From an uncultured Candidatus Cenarchaeum sp. (lineage in GTDB: Archaea > Thermoproteota > Nitrososphaeria > Nitrososphaerales > Nitrosopumilaceae): DNA of 64,000 nucleotides. The stretch covers positions 1,968,161 through 2,032,160 of the forward strand of contig OY282369.1 of NCBI GenBank assembly GCA_958295735.1. The letters run 5' to 3'. Both the position numbers and the translations under genes were made by a program. Position 1 is the first letter of the stretch. Every line of letters begins with the position of its first letter. Of the stretch, positions 32,086 through 40,922 are shown piece after piece. A model generated the notes under the pieces. It was not told where the DNA came from. It saw only the letters and a program-made list of their open reading frames with translations, and did not search any database.

Positions 32086-34833
32086 ATGGCTGGAGCGATA
32101 GATCACCTTATCATCAACAACCCTTACGAGAAGCCAAAAGAGCACTGGCAGCACGTTGGAGGAGAAAAATTCAAGAGAGTTTGTGGGCGAAGGCAAGCTG
32201 GGTACTTGATAGCTTCAAAAGATAGCAAGACGTTTGACGACCCGGGTGAGTTTCAAGAGATTGGTCTGGCTAACCGGATCAGGGAGAGGGTAGATTCATG
32301 GAAGGAAAAGGGGTATCCCAACATCACGGGCATCACCAGACAACTCTTGAAGTTCTGGTACGACGGAACTAAGCGAGCAAACCCATTCTTTTTCTGCCAG
32401 CTGGAAGCCATAGAAACACTGATCTGGCTGATTGAGTCCCACGAATCCGAAAAACAAGGGATCGGCATTCCGACAGATGGGGGCCCATTCCAGAGGCTGT
32501 GCTCAAAGATGGCAACCGGAAGTGGTAAGACAATCGTGATGGCCATGCTAGTCGCTTGGCAAGTCCTCAACAAGGCGACATACTCGCAAGATGTCAGATT
32601 TTCAAAAAACGTCTTGATAATGGCGCCCGGCTTGACAATAAAGTCGAGGCTGGAAGTATTGATTCCTGACGCAGAAAACAACTACTACGACCTTTTTGGC
32701 ATAGTGCCTAGCGACTTTTACGACAGACTTCGTCAAGCAAGAGTCGTCATACACAACTGGCACACATTAGTCCCGCTGGAAGACGCAAAGCGCGGCGTTG
32801 TGAAAAAAGGACAGGAAAGTGACGCGGCCTTTTCGAAGCGGATTTTGGGCTTCGACTCGAAAAGCATTATTGTGATCAACGATGAAGCGCACCACGCATG
32901 GAGGAAGGCGACGGAGACCGACGCCACAAAAGATGAAGAAGAAGAAGCCACACGGTGGATGGAAGGACTAGACAAAATACACAGATCAAGGGGGATCTTG
33001 AAGTGCTTTGATTTTTCTGCTACCCCGTTCATACCCACCGGAAAGGATGTATCAGAAGAAATGCTTTTCGAGTGGGTGGTCTCCGATTTTTCTCTCAACG
33101 ATGCGATCGAGTCGGGGCTTGTAAAGACTCCAAAAATTGCCATCAGAGATGACAGTGGAGCCTACGACAAGAACTACCAATCCAAATTCTATCACATATA
33201 TATGGACAAAGAGGTGAAGGCCAACCTGAACAGGAGGGCCAAGCCGGAAGACAAACTACCGGATCTGGTAAAAAACGCATACTACCTTCTCGGACAGGGC
33301 TGGACGGAGACACAAAGGAAGTGGAATAAGAGTGGCTCGAAGATACCTCCAGTGATGATAACGGTATGTAACAGGACCGAGACGGCGGCTAGAATAAAGC
33401 ACTCGTTTGAGAAGAACAAATTCGGCCTAGATGTACTTTCAAACCCCGAATTTCTTCTGCACATAGATTCTAAAGTGCTGAAGAAAGCAGAAAAAAAATC
33501 CACGGTTGCCAAAAACAGCAGTGTTGGTCAAACGTCTGTAGAAGATGATCTACGTGGAAAGGTGAACACTATAGGGCAGGAGGGGAAGCCCGGCGAAAAG
33601 ATTAGGAACATAATAGCGGTGCAGATGCTCTCTGAGGGGTGGGATGCAAAGACCGTCACCCACATAATGGGGCTGAGGGCATTTTCAAGCCAGTTGCTTT
33701 GCGAACAGGTGGTGGGAAGGGGCCTCCGGAGGAGGTCGTACGAGATCAACAAGAATACCCGCATGTTTGATCCTGAGTACGTCTACATATTCGGCGTACC
33801 GTTCACATTCTTGCCACACGAGAGCACAGGCTCTGTTCTGCCACCGCCGAAGCCTACCACGAAGATCGAGCCAGACGCCGCAAAAATCAAGCACGAGATC
33901 ACGTGGCCGAATGTAGACAGGATCGAGACCGTGCTAACGCCAAGAGTTACGGTCGACTGGTCAAAGATTTCGGCGCTAAATATTAGTTCTACTGAGATAG
34001 CAACAACGGTGGGAATGAGTCCGATAATAGGGGGCAAACCACACGTCGACAAGATGTCTGATATAGAGATTCTCGATATCAACAACAATTTGAGAATGCA
34101 AAAGATCATATTCATAGCTGCCAAAGATGTCTATGACATGGTTGCTCCGAATTGGCGAGGAGACCGCGGATTTCTATTGGCACAGGTAATCGTGCTTATA
34201 GAAGATTTTATAAAATCTGGAAAATTGGATGTTGTCGACGTACCTGAAGAGATGGAAGTCAGAAGAAGGATGACTATCATCTTCAACATGCAAAAGATAG
34301 TCTCGCATGTCTTCAGTGCCATAAAGTCCGATAATCTAAACGAACGTAAGCTGATTTTCAACGCAAAACCGAGAAAGTCTACTGCGGACATGCAGTCATG
34401 GTACACCAAAAAACCGTGCATCTGCGTAAAGAAATCACACATCAACATGGGTGTCTTCGACTTGGGGTGGGAAGTATTTACTGGACAAGAACTTGAGAGT
34501 AAAAGCGACGTAGTTTCGTGGGCTAAAAACGACCATCTCGGGTTCGTGATAAAGTATATCTACAGCGGATCCATACACGACTACTGGCCAGACTTTCTGG
34601 TCAGGCTAAAAAACGGAATCAACTTGGTGCTGGAAATAAAGGGCCGAGACACCGATCGAGATGTGGAAAAGCGCAGAGCGCTAGCAGAGTGGGTGGCAGC
34701 AGTCAACGAGAATGACGAGTTTGGGACATGGGCGTCTGATGTCGCGTTCAGCAAGTCCGATGTCCGTGTGATAATAGCCAAGCACTCAAAATCGCCGGCC
34801 TCGGTCATAGCGTCACCGAGTTCCGCAACATAA
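32086..34833 (+). CDS. res: Type III restriction enzyme Res subunit (helicase-endonuclease)
   Basis: About 915 residues. SF2 helicase motifs: MATGSGKTIVMAML (Walker A), IIVINDEAHHAWRK (DEAH), CFDFSATPFIPTG (SAT), MLSEGWDAKTVTHIMGL, and EQVVGRGLRRRSYE (motif VI). The C-terminal nuclease is PD-(D/E)xK type: HDYWPDFLVRLKNGINLVLE followed by IKGRD. With Mod it forms a type III complex that translocates or diffuses along DNA and cuts near its site. It begins 7 nt after the mod stop (ATG 32086; TTG 32080 also possible), so the pair is one transcription unit. Intact and low-GC like mod. Confidence 0.93.
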   Translation: MAGAIDHLIINNPYEKPKEHWQHVGGEKFKRVCGRRQAGYLIASKDSKTFDDPGEFQEIGLANRIRERVDSWKEKGYPNITGITRQLLKFWYDGTKRANPFFFCQLEAIETLIWLIESHESEKQGIGIPTDGGPFQRLCSKMATGSGKTIVMAMLVAWQVLNKATYSQDVRFSKNVLIMAPGLTIKSRLEVLIPDAENNYYDLFGIVPSDFYDRLRQARVVIHNWHTLVPLEDAKRGVVKKGQESDAAFSKRILGFDSKSIIVINDEAHHAWRKATETDATKDEEEEATRWMEGLDKIHRSRGILKCFDFSATPFIPTGKDVSEEMLFEWVVSDFSLNDAIESGLVKTPKIAIRDDSGAYDKNYQSKFYHIYMDKEVKANLNRRAKPEDKLPDLVKNAYYLLGQGWTETQRKWNKSGSKIPPVMITVCNRTETAARIKHSFEKNKFGLDVLSNPEFLLHIDSKVLKKAEKKSTVAKNSSVGQTSVEDDLRGKVNTIGQEGKPGEKIRNIIAVQMLSEGWDAKTVTHIMGLRAFSSQLLCEQVVGRGLRRRSYEINKNTRMFDPEYVYIFGVPFTFLPHESTGSVLPPPKPTTKIEPDAAKIKHEITWPNVDRIETVLTPRVTVDWSKISALNISSTEIATTVGMSPIIGGKPHVDKMSDIEILDINNNLRMQKIIFIAAKDVYDMVAPNWRGDRGFLLAQVIVLIEDFIKSGKLDVVDVPEEMEVRRRMTIIFNMQKIVSHVFSAIKSDNLNERKLIFNAKPRKSTADMQSWYTKKPCICVKKSHINMGVFDLGWEVFTGQELESKSDVVSWAKNDHLGFVIKYIYSGSIHDYWPDFLVRLKNGINLVLEIKGRDTDRDVEKRRALAEWVAAVNENDEFGTWASDVAFSKSDVRVIIAKHSKSPASVIASPSSAT

Positions 34834-34950
34834 TGTCGGCGCATTCCGGCAGCAAGCTAAAAGATCACCTCTCCAGTGCCGTCACGCCGGCACGCGGATC
34901 CCGTCTCTTCGGGCGCTGTTGTGTTACGCGGCGGCTAGGATCTCCTGTAG

Positions 34951-35132
34951 TAAATCTATAAAAAAATCCAACTTTTGTCAATTTTCTTAGATCATGCACG
35001 GTTGACAACCTAGGCCGTGATACCATAACATGGCGAGAAGGGCGAGCAAGGTGAAGTCGGCGCGCAGTGTCCGCAAAAACAACACAAATGAACGCCCGCG
35101 ATTAGCTCAGTTACTTATTTACACGGCTATAT
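34951..35132 (+). pseudogene. Relic of an IS630-type 5' end (copy 1)
   Basis: TAAATCTATAAAAAAATCC and ATCATGCACGGTTGACAACC align with the end and leader of the IS630-type element at 28445-28525. The following frame (ATG 35030, MARRASKVKSARSVRKNNTN) is a decayed version of MAKPAIKAKRGPGYLRNTS and stops after ~33 codons. Confidence 0.65.
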
Positions 35133-35183
35133 AAAAGGACGGAGTAACACAGTTCGCCGTGGGGTCGGGCCGAGCACGAAGAA

Positions 35184-35320
35184 CAAATGCATAAAAAAAT
35201 CCGCCCGCTGGGCGATTTCGCTCGTTCGTGCACGGTTGCCAACTCGGGCCTCGTTGCGCGGCCATGGCGAGAAAGGCGATCAAGGCAAGGATGGGCGGGG
35301 GATTCTTCCGGAACGCCAGC
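35184..35320 (+). pseudogene. Relic of an IS630-type 5' end (copy 2)
   Basis: AAATGCATAAAAAAATCCG, GTGCACGGTTGCCAACTCGG and ATG 35264 (MARKAIKARMGGGFFRNASP) align with the IS630 transposase start. Similarity ends after about 20 codons, so only the terminal ~130 bp is left. Confidence 0.7.
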
Positions 35321-35593
35321 CCCTTTCCCGCGCGCGCGCAACTCGGCGCCTCCCGCTTCCCTCTGCGGCGCCGCGTTCCTCTTCGCGCCCCGCATTCGGC
35401 AGCGGACCAGTTCCTCTCTCCGCGCGTCGGAGCCCGGTTTGCCGCGATCTTGCGCCCTACCGGCGGCCGCGGAGCATCGCTGTCGGAAGCTCCCAGGCGG
35501 CGGGTTTCTTTGGCGCGCTCGCCGCGGCCGGAGCCTCCCGGCCGGACCGGATCTTCCTGCACGGTTTATAGCCCGCCCAGAGGGGGCGGGCGC

Positions 35594-35878
35594 ATGGCGT
35601 CGGGCAGCAAGATAAAGTGCTCCCACATACTGGTCAAAAAGCAGAGCGAGGCGCTGGCCGTGGTGGAGAGGCTCCGCTCCGGGGAAAAGTTCGGCAGGAT
35701 CGCGAGGGAGATCTCCTTGGATCCCGGAAGCGCCAAGAAGGACGGGAACCTCGGGTACTTTTCGAGGGGCGCGATGGTCAAGCAGTTCGAGCAGGCCGCG
35801 TTCGACTTGGCCGTCGGCCAGACTTCCGAGCCGGTAAAGTCCAAGTTCGGCTACCACGTGATAAGGCGCACGGGCTGA
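35594..35878 (+). CDS. Parvulin-type peptidyl-prolyl isomerase
   Basis: 94 residues, a single parvulin domain: KIKCSHILVKKQSEALAVVE, GEKFGRIAREISLDPGSAKK, GNLGYFSRGAMVKQFEQAAF, FGYHVIRRTG. Both histidines of the parvulin active site (CSHILV, YHVI) and the Phe/Met pocket are present. Closely follows the known Cenarchaeum/Nitrosopumilus parvulins, cytosolic enzymes that speed proline isomerisation. ATG 35594 is 27 nt after GGTTTATAGC. It converges with the helicase gene, whose stop is the very next base. Confidence 0.95.
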   Translation: MASGSKIKCSHILVKKQSEALAVVERLRSGEKFGRIAREISLDPGSAKKDGNLGYFSRGAMVKQFEQAAFDLAVGQTSEPVKSKFGYHVIRRTG

Positions 35879-37417
35879 TCAGAAATAGTCGTCGAGGCCC
35901 CCGGGGGCCTTGGCCTTGGGCTGGCTCCCGCGGGGCCCGGCGCCCGACTCCTGCAGCGCGCGGTTCATCCTGGCGCCCATCCCCCTCGCCGCGGTGATCT
36001 TCCTCCTCCCTATCCAGTAGTACGCCTCGTCTATGGTGCCCTTTGCTATGAGGACCACCAGCCGGCCGGCGCTCCGCCTCCCGGTCCTCCCCTTCCTCTG
36101 GACGTACCGTATGGAGCTCGGGACGTTGTCGTAGAACACCACCAGGTTCACCTCCGAGACGTCCAGCCCCTCCTCGCCCACCCTCGTGGCCACGAGCACC
36201 TGGTACTCGCCGCCACGGAACTTCTCGACGGCCTCCACCTGCTTCTTCTGCTTGAGGCCGGTCTCGCCGGCCTTCCCTATCAGTATGCCGGCGCTCACCC
36301 CCGCCGCCTCGAGCCTGTCGCGTATGAGCCCGACCGAGTCGCGGTAGCTGGAAAAGACGAGCGCCCTGCCGCCGCCCTTCCTTATGATCTCCTCGAGCTT
36401 CGGGATCTTGCTGTGCTCCACGCCCTTGGCGCGGGCCTCCTCCGCCAGGCGCATCGCCCTGGTAAAGTTGGCGTCGATCTCGAAGAGCTCCTTTATGCCA
36501 GCGCCCTTCTTCTTGGCCGTGCGCTCGCAGAACGCCAGGAACGGCGAGACCCCGTGCGCCTCCAGTATGTTCAGCGCGTACGTTATCCTGATGGCGGTGA
36601 ACAGCGGCTTGGCGGCCGCGCGCCTGCTGCCCAGCACGAACGGCCGGACCCTGAGCAGGGCCGAGAGCGACCTCTGCTGGCCCATGGCCACGCCGCACTT
36701 GCCCATCTGCGCGTACCTCTCGTTCAGCGCGAGCTTCAGCAGGGCCTGGATGGCCTTCATCTCGGGGGGAAGATCAACCTCGATCCACTCCGTCTTGGTC
36801 ACCTGTATGTACGGCCGGACGTCCTCGCTCTCCTCCGTGCGCTGCTGTATGGACCTGGCGCGGAGCGTCTTCATCACGGACTCGGCCTTCTCCCTCTCGC
36901 TGGGCAGGGTGGCCGTCATGCCCACGATGCGGGCGCCGGCCGGCGCGGTCCTCTCGGCTATCCCCGAGTACGCGTAGTCGCCGACGGTCCGGTGCGCCTC
37001 GTCGAATATGACCAGGCTGAACTGCGAGGGGGACACCAGCTGCCTGTCCAGATCGTTCTTGGCTATCTCGGGCGTGGCGCAGACGACGCTGGAGCCGGCC
37101 CACTTGGCCTTGCGCTTGCGCACGGGATCTTCGCCGGTGATCAGCGAGACGTCGGAGACCGTGAGGTTGTCCCTGAGGAACCCGTAGTGCTGGTTGGCCA
37201 GCACCCTGGTCGGGGCGAGGAACAGCGCTCCGCCCTCGCCCTTTTCCATGAACGAGGCTATCACCTGCAGGGCCACGGCGGTCTTGCCGAGGCCCGTCGG
37301 GAGGACTATTATGCAGTTTTCCTCCCTGGCCTTCTCGGCCAGGGCCACCTGGTACTCCCGCCACTCTATGGCGCCCTTGGCCACGTACTTTTGCTCCACG
37401 TGCATGGGGCCCTCCAT
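35879..37417 (-). CDS. Hef/Mph1-like DEAH helicase
   Basis: 512 residues. SF2 motifs: IEWREYQVALAEKAREENCI, IVLPTGLGKTAVALQVI (Walker A), LVIFDEAHRTVGDYAYSGIA (DEAH), VGMTATLPSE (TAT), ALVFSSYRDSVGLI, VATRVGEEGLDVSEVNLVVF and VQRKGRTGRRSAGRLVVLIA (motif VI). This is the helicase half of Hef/FANCM, which remodels stalled forks; the ERCC4 nuclease half is absent, as in other Thaumarchaeota. The end, GGLDDYF, resembles a PCNA-interacting peptide. ATG 37417 (MEGPMHVEQK) is ~26 nt after the minus-strand CCATAAAAGC. Confidence 0.92.
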   Translation of the reverse strand: MEGPMHVEQKYVAKGAIEWREYQVALAEKAREENCIIVLPTGLGKTAVALQVIASFMEKGEGGALFLAPTRVLANQHYGFLRDNLTVSDVSLITGEDPVRKRKAKWAGSSVVCATPEIAKNDLDRQLVSPSQFSLVIFDEAHRTVGDYAYSGIAERTAPAGARIVGMTATLPSEREKAESVMKTLRARSIQQRTEESEDVRPYIQVTKTEWIEVDLPPEMKAIQALLKLALNERYAQMGKCGVAMGQQRSLSALLRVRPFVLGSRRAAAKPLFTAIRITYALNILEAHGVSPFLAFCERTAKKKGAGIKELFEIDANFTRAMRLAEEARAKGVEHSKIPKLEEIIRKGGGRALVFSSYRDSVGLIRDRLEAAGVSAGILIGKAGETGLKQKKQVEAVEKFRGGEYQVLVATRVGEEGLDVSEVNLVVFYDNVPSSIRYVQRKGRTGRRSAGRLVVLIAKGTIDEAYYWIGRRKITAARGMGARMNRALQESGAGPRGSQPKAKAPGGLDDYF

Positions 37418-37438
37418 CGCCGCGCCCTTCCGCGCGCC

Positions 37439-37448
37439 GCTTTTATGG
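37439..37448 (-). promoter_or_regulatory. TATA box of the Hef-like helicase
   Basis: Minus-strand CCATAAAAGC centred ~26 nt before ATG 37417. Confidence 0.6.
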
Positions 37449-37529
37449 ATTGCCGTGCGCACCGGCGGGGCCGCGCGCCCGCCGGCCGCGGGCGCGGGGG
37501 CGCCCCCGCCGATCCGGGCCCGCGCCATG

Positions 37530-37540
37530 TTGATATAGAT
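37530..37540 (+). promoter_or_regulatory. TATA box of the deaminase-polymerase operon
   Basis: TTGATATAGAT is centred ~25 nt before GTG 37559 and ~16 nt before ATG 37550, favouring the GTG start. Confidence 0.55.
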
Positions 37541-37558
37541 CGCCCGCCAATGCGGGCC

Positions 37559-38089
37559 GTGGCCGGAACGTTCGAGCGCCCCGACTGGGACGAGTACTTC
37601 ATGTTGCAGGCAGAGCTCGCGAAGCTCCGCTCCAACTGCCGCTCCAGGCAGGTGGGCGCGGTGATCGTCCGGAACAACCGCCAGCTGGCGACCGGATACA
37701 ACGGTACCCCGCCCGGCATGCCCAACTGCCACGAGGGGGGATGCGAGAGGTGCCTGCGGCGCGAGCAGGGGCTGCTGGGGCCGGGCGAGCAGCTCGAGCG
37801 GTGCATGTGCACCCACGCCGAGGCCAACGCCATAATGCACTGCGCCATACTGGGGATAGAGGCGGGCGCCGCCGGCGCCGCCCTGTACACCACGATGGCC
37901 CCGTGCCTGGAGTGCGCCAAGATGGCGGTCACCATCGGGATCAGGCGGTTCGTCTGCCTCGGCAGCTACGCCGAGCACGACATGGGCCTGCTGGACAGGG
38001 CGGGGGTGGAGATGCTCGTGATGGACCGCGGCAGGCTCTCGCGCTGGATGGGCAAGATGCTGACGCCGGGCGAGGACGGCGGGAAGTAG
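37559..38089 (+). CDS. dCMP deaminase family protein
   Basis: 176 residues from GTG 37559 (MAGTFERPDWDEYFMLQAEL), or 179 from ATG 37550. Zinc deaminase motifs: CTHAEANAIMHCAILG (HAE) and TMAPCLECAKMAVTIG (PCxxC), with an extra zinc site suggested by CHEGGCERCLRR as in ComEB/dCMP deaminases. These enzymes convert dCMP to dUMP, supplying thymidylate synthesis. It sits just before the DNA polymerase B gene (spacing of 62 nt to ATG 38152, or 3 nt to an upstream TTG), so nucleotide supply and replication are probably co-transcribed. Confidence 0.93.
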   Translation: MAGTFERPDWDEYFMLQAELAKLRSNCRSRQVGAVIVRNNRQLATGYNGTPPGMPNCHEGGCERCLRREQGLLGPGEQLERCMCTHAEANAIMHCAILGIEAGAAGAALYTTMAPCLECAKMAVTIGIRRFVCLGSYAEHDMGLLDRAGVEMLVMDRGRLSRWMGKMLTPGEDGGK

Positions 38090-38151
38090 CGTTGGCCGCG
38101 GCGGCGGCGCGGCAGGCGGGCCGCGGGGCGGCGGCGGAGCAGCCCCAGTCG

Positions 38152-40749
38152 ATGCCCACGTCCCTGCTGGTGTCGGCCGCCTACGACGGCCCCAGGAAGT
38201 CCGCGGTGCTCAAGTTCTACGAGCCCGAGTCCGGGGAGATAATACTCTGGCACGACCGCACGGGGCACCTGCCGTACTGCTATTCCAGGCTGGGGCCCGA
38301 GGAATTGGGCGAGATCAGCGCGAGGGACGACATCGTCCGGGTGGAGAGCGTCAGGCGCCGCGACCCGCTCACCGACGGCGAGGTGAGCGTCTCGAAGATA
38401 GTGGCCGCCGACCCGCTGGCCATCGGGGGGGCCCAGTCCGACCGCAGCATCAGGAACCTGGTGGACACGTGGGAGTCGGACATAAAGTACTACGAGAACT
38501 ACCTGTACGACTGCGACCTCACGGTGGGGCGGTACTACGGGGCGGAGGGGGGCCGCCTGGTCCCCCGCGAGAGGGAGGTGCCCGAGGAGGTCCGCAGCTC
38601 GCTGGACCGGCTGCTGTGGGACCGCGTCTCGTACGAGGGCGCGGTCGATCCGGCGCAGTTCCGGATGCACGTGCAGGGGTGGGCCGACCTGCTCAACCAG
38701 CCCATACCCGGCATCCGCCGGCTCAGCTTCGACATCGAGGTGGACTCGGAGCCGGGCCGCCTGCCGGACGCCAAGGTGGCCGACAGGCAGGTGACGGCGG
38801 TGGGATTCGCCGGCACGGGGGGGTACAGGCGGGTGCTCGTGCTGGAGCGGCCGGGCGTCGCGAGGGGGGCCCGCGAGCTGCCCGAAGACGTCGACGTCGC
38901 GGTGTACGGGGAGGGCCGCGAGAAGGAGATGATCCGCGACGCGCTCGCCGCGATAGCCGGGTTCCCGTTCGTGCTCACGTACAACGGCGACGACTTCGAC
39001 ATGCCGTACCTGTACAACCGGGCCGTCCGACTCGGCGTGCAAAAGGAGGACATCCCGCTGTACATGATGCGCGACTCGGCCACCCTCCGCAAGGGCGTGC
39101 ACATAGACCTGTACAAGACGCTCTCGAACCGCGCCTTCCAGATATACGCGTTCGGGGCAAAGTACTCGGACTTTTCCCTGAACAGCGTCTGCCGCGCGCT
39201 GCTCGGCGAGGGCAAGGTCGACTACGGCAAGGACCTCGGGGACCTGGACCTGCACCAGACGGCGAACTACTGCTACCACGACGCCCGCCTCACCCTGGCC
39301 CTCACCACGTTCGGCAGCGGCGTGCTGATGGACCTGCTGGTGGTCATATCCCGCATCGCGAAGATGCCCATGGACGACGTGGCCCGCATGGGGGTGTCCC
39401 AGTGGATACGCAGCCTGCTGTACTACGAGCACCGGCGCAGGAACCTGCTCATACCGAGCCGCGCCGAGCTGGAGGCGCGCTCCTCGGCGGCGAGCAGCGA
39501 GGCGATCATAAAGAACAAAAAGTACAGGGGGGGCCTGGTGGTCGACCCCGAGGTGGGCATCCACTTCGGGGTGACGGTGATGGACTTTGCCAGCCTGTAC
39601 CCGAGCATCATAAAGGTCAGGAACCTCTCGTACGAGACGGTGCGCTGCCCGCACGAGGGGTGCCGCTCCAACGTCATACCGGACACGGCCCACTGGTCCT
39701 GCACCAGGAACAACGGGCTGACCTCGCTCCTCATAGGATCGCTGCGCGACCTCCGCGTGAACTACTACAAGAGCCTCTCCAAGGACGCCTCGCTGGGGGA
39801 GGAGAGGCGCCAGCAGCACAACGTGGTGAGCCAGGCCCTCAAGGTCATACTCAACGCCAGCTACGGGGTGATGGGGGCGGAGATATTCCCGCTGTACTTC
39901 TTGCCGGCCGCCGAGGCGACCACGGCCGTGGGCCGCCACATCATCGAGAAGACCATCGAGCGGTGCCGCCGGGACGGCATACGCGTGCTGTACGGCGACA
40001 CGGACTCGCTGTTCCTGGAGCGCCCCACGAAGGAGCAGGTGGCCGGGGTCATAGAGGGGGCCAAGAGGGAGCACGGCGTCGAGCTGGAAGTGGACAAGGA
40101 GTACCGGTACGTGGTGCTCAGCAGCCGAAAAAAGAACTACTTCGGGGTGACAAAGTCGGGCAAGGTGGACGTCAAGGGGCTGACGGGAAAAAAGTCGCAC
40201 ACGCCGGCGTTCATCAAGAGCCTGTTCTACGAGCTGCTCGACGTGCTGTCTGTGGTCGAGAGCGCCGAGCAGTTCGCGAGCGCCAAGAAGAAGATAAGCG
40301 AGCGCATCGCCGAGTGCGGGAGGAGGGTGGGCGAGAAGAGCATACCGCTGGAGGACCTCGCGTTCCGCGTCATGCTCAGCAAGGCGCCCAGCGAGTACGT
40401 CAAGACCGTCCCGCAGCACATACGCGCGGCCCGGCTGCTGGAGCAGCACAACATGGTCCCGTCGGGGATGGCGGCGGACTCGGGCAGGCGGAGGGCGCCG
40501 GGGCGCGGCGCCGACGGGGCCGCGCGGGGCCTCGGCAAGGGCGACGTCGTCTCGTTCGTCAAGACCGCCGGCGGGGCGGGGGTCAAGCCGGTGGAGCTGG
40601 CGCGGCCGGACGAGATCGATCCCAAAAAGTACATAGAATTCATGGAGTCGACGCTGGACCAGATCACGTCGTCGATGGGCCTGGACTTCGACCAGATACT
40701 GGGCAAGCCCAAGCAGGCGGGGCTCGACCAGTTCTTCGACTTTGCGTGA
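38152..40749 (+). CDS. polB: DNA polymerase, family B
   Basis: 865 residues, replicative-type archaeal PolB. Proofreading exonuclease motifs: LSFDIEVDSE (Exo I), LTYNGDDFDMPYLYNRA (Exo II), YCYHDARLTLAL (Exo III). Polymerase motifs: MDFASLYPSIIKVRNLSYET (A), KVILNASYGVMGAEIF (B), VLYGDTDSLFLERP (C). The C-terminus KQAGLDQFFDFA contains a PCNA-interacting box (QAGLDQFF). The N-terminus MPTSLLVSAAYDGPRKSAVL, and DPLAIGGAQSDRSIRNLVDT, match thaumarchaeal PolB; ATG 38152 is chosen by this similarity, though TTG 38093 extends the frame with Ala-rich sequence. Confidence 0.96.
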   Translation: MPTSLLVSAAYDGPRKSAVLKFYEPESGEIILWHDRTGHLPYCYSRLGPEELGEISARDDIVRVESVRRRDPLTDGEVSVSKIVAADPLAIGGAQSDRSIRNLVDTWESDIKYYENYLYDCDLTVGRYYGAEGGRLVPREREVPEEVRSSLDRLLWDRVSYEGAVDPAQFRMHVQGWADLLNQPIPGIRRLSFDIEVDSEPGRLPDAKVADRQVTAVGFAGTGGYRRVLVLERPGVARGARELPEDVDVAVYGEGREKEMIRDALAAIAGFPFVLTYNGDDFDMPYLYNRAVRLGVQKEDIPLYMMRDSATLRKGVHIDLYKTLSNRAFQIYAFGAKYSDFSLNSVCRALLGEGKVDYGKDLGDLDLHQTANYCYHDARLTLALTTFGSGVLMDLLVVISRIAKMPMDDVARMGVSQWIRSLLYYEHRRRNLLIPSRAELEARSSAASSEAIIKNKKYRGGLVVDPEVGIHFGVTVMDFASLYPSIIKVRNLSYETVRCPHEGCRSNVIPDTAHWSCTRNNGLTSLLIGSLRDLRVNYYKSLSKDASLGEERRQQHNVVSQALKVILNASYGVMGAEIFPLYFLPAAEATTAVGRHIIEKTIERCRRDGIRVLYGDTDSLFLERPTKEQVAGVIEGAKREHGVELEVDKEYRYVVLSSRKKNYFGVTKSGKVDVKGLTGKKSHTPAFIKSLFYELLDVLSVVESAEQFASAKKKISERIAECGRRVGEKSIPLEDLAFRVMLSKAPSEYVKTVPQHIRAARLLEQHNMVPSGMAADSGRRRAPGRGADGAARGLGKGDVVSFVKTAGGAGVKPVELARPDEIDPKKYIEFMESTLDQITSSMGLDFDQILGKPKQAGLDQFFDFA

Positions 40750-40794
40750 CGGCGCCCCGCCCGGCCCGCGGCCGGAGGGCGGCGCGTGGGGCCG

Positions 40795-40850
40795 CGCGCC
40801 CGCCGGCCGCGGGCGCGAAAGCGCTTTTGCTGATCCTGGCCCGCGCCGGC
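40795..40850 (-). repeat. Dispersed hairpin repeat family 2, copy G
   Basis: On the minus strand reads GGCGCGGGCCAGGATCAGCA, AAAGCGCTTTCGCGCC. The core and inner arm match; the flanking GGGTGCGCG block is lost. Confidence 0.55.
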
Positions 40851-40922
40851 GGGGCGCGGGTTGCCGGCATCGCGCAAAGCGGCCCGCCCAAGCGATAAAT
40901 ACGGCCCGCCCCCCGGTGCCGC

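Noticed and set aside
35094-35140. tRNA-like start GCCCGCGATTAGCTCAGTTA
   Set aside because: It resembles an acceptor stem plus D-arm, but no closing D-stem, anticodon stem, TTC arm or matching acceptor strand follows; AT-rich DNA with a TATA-like box comes next.
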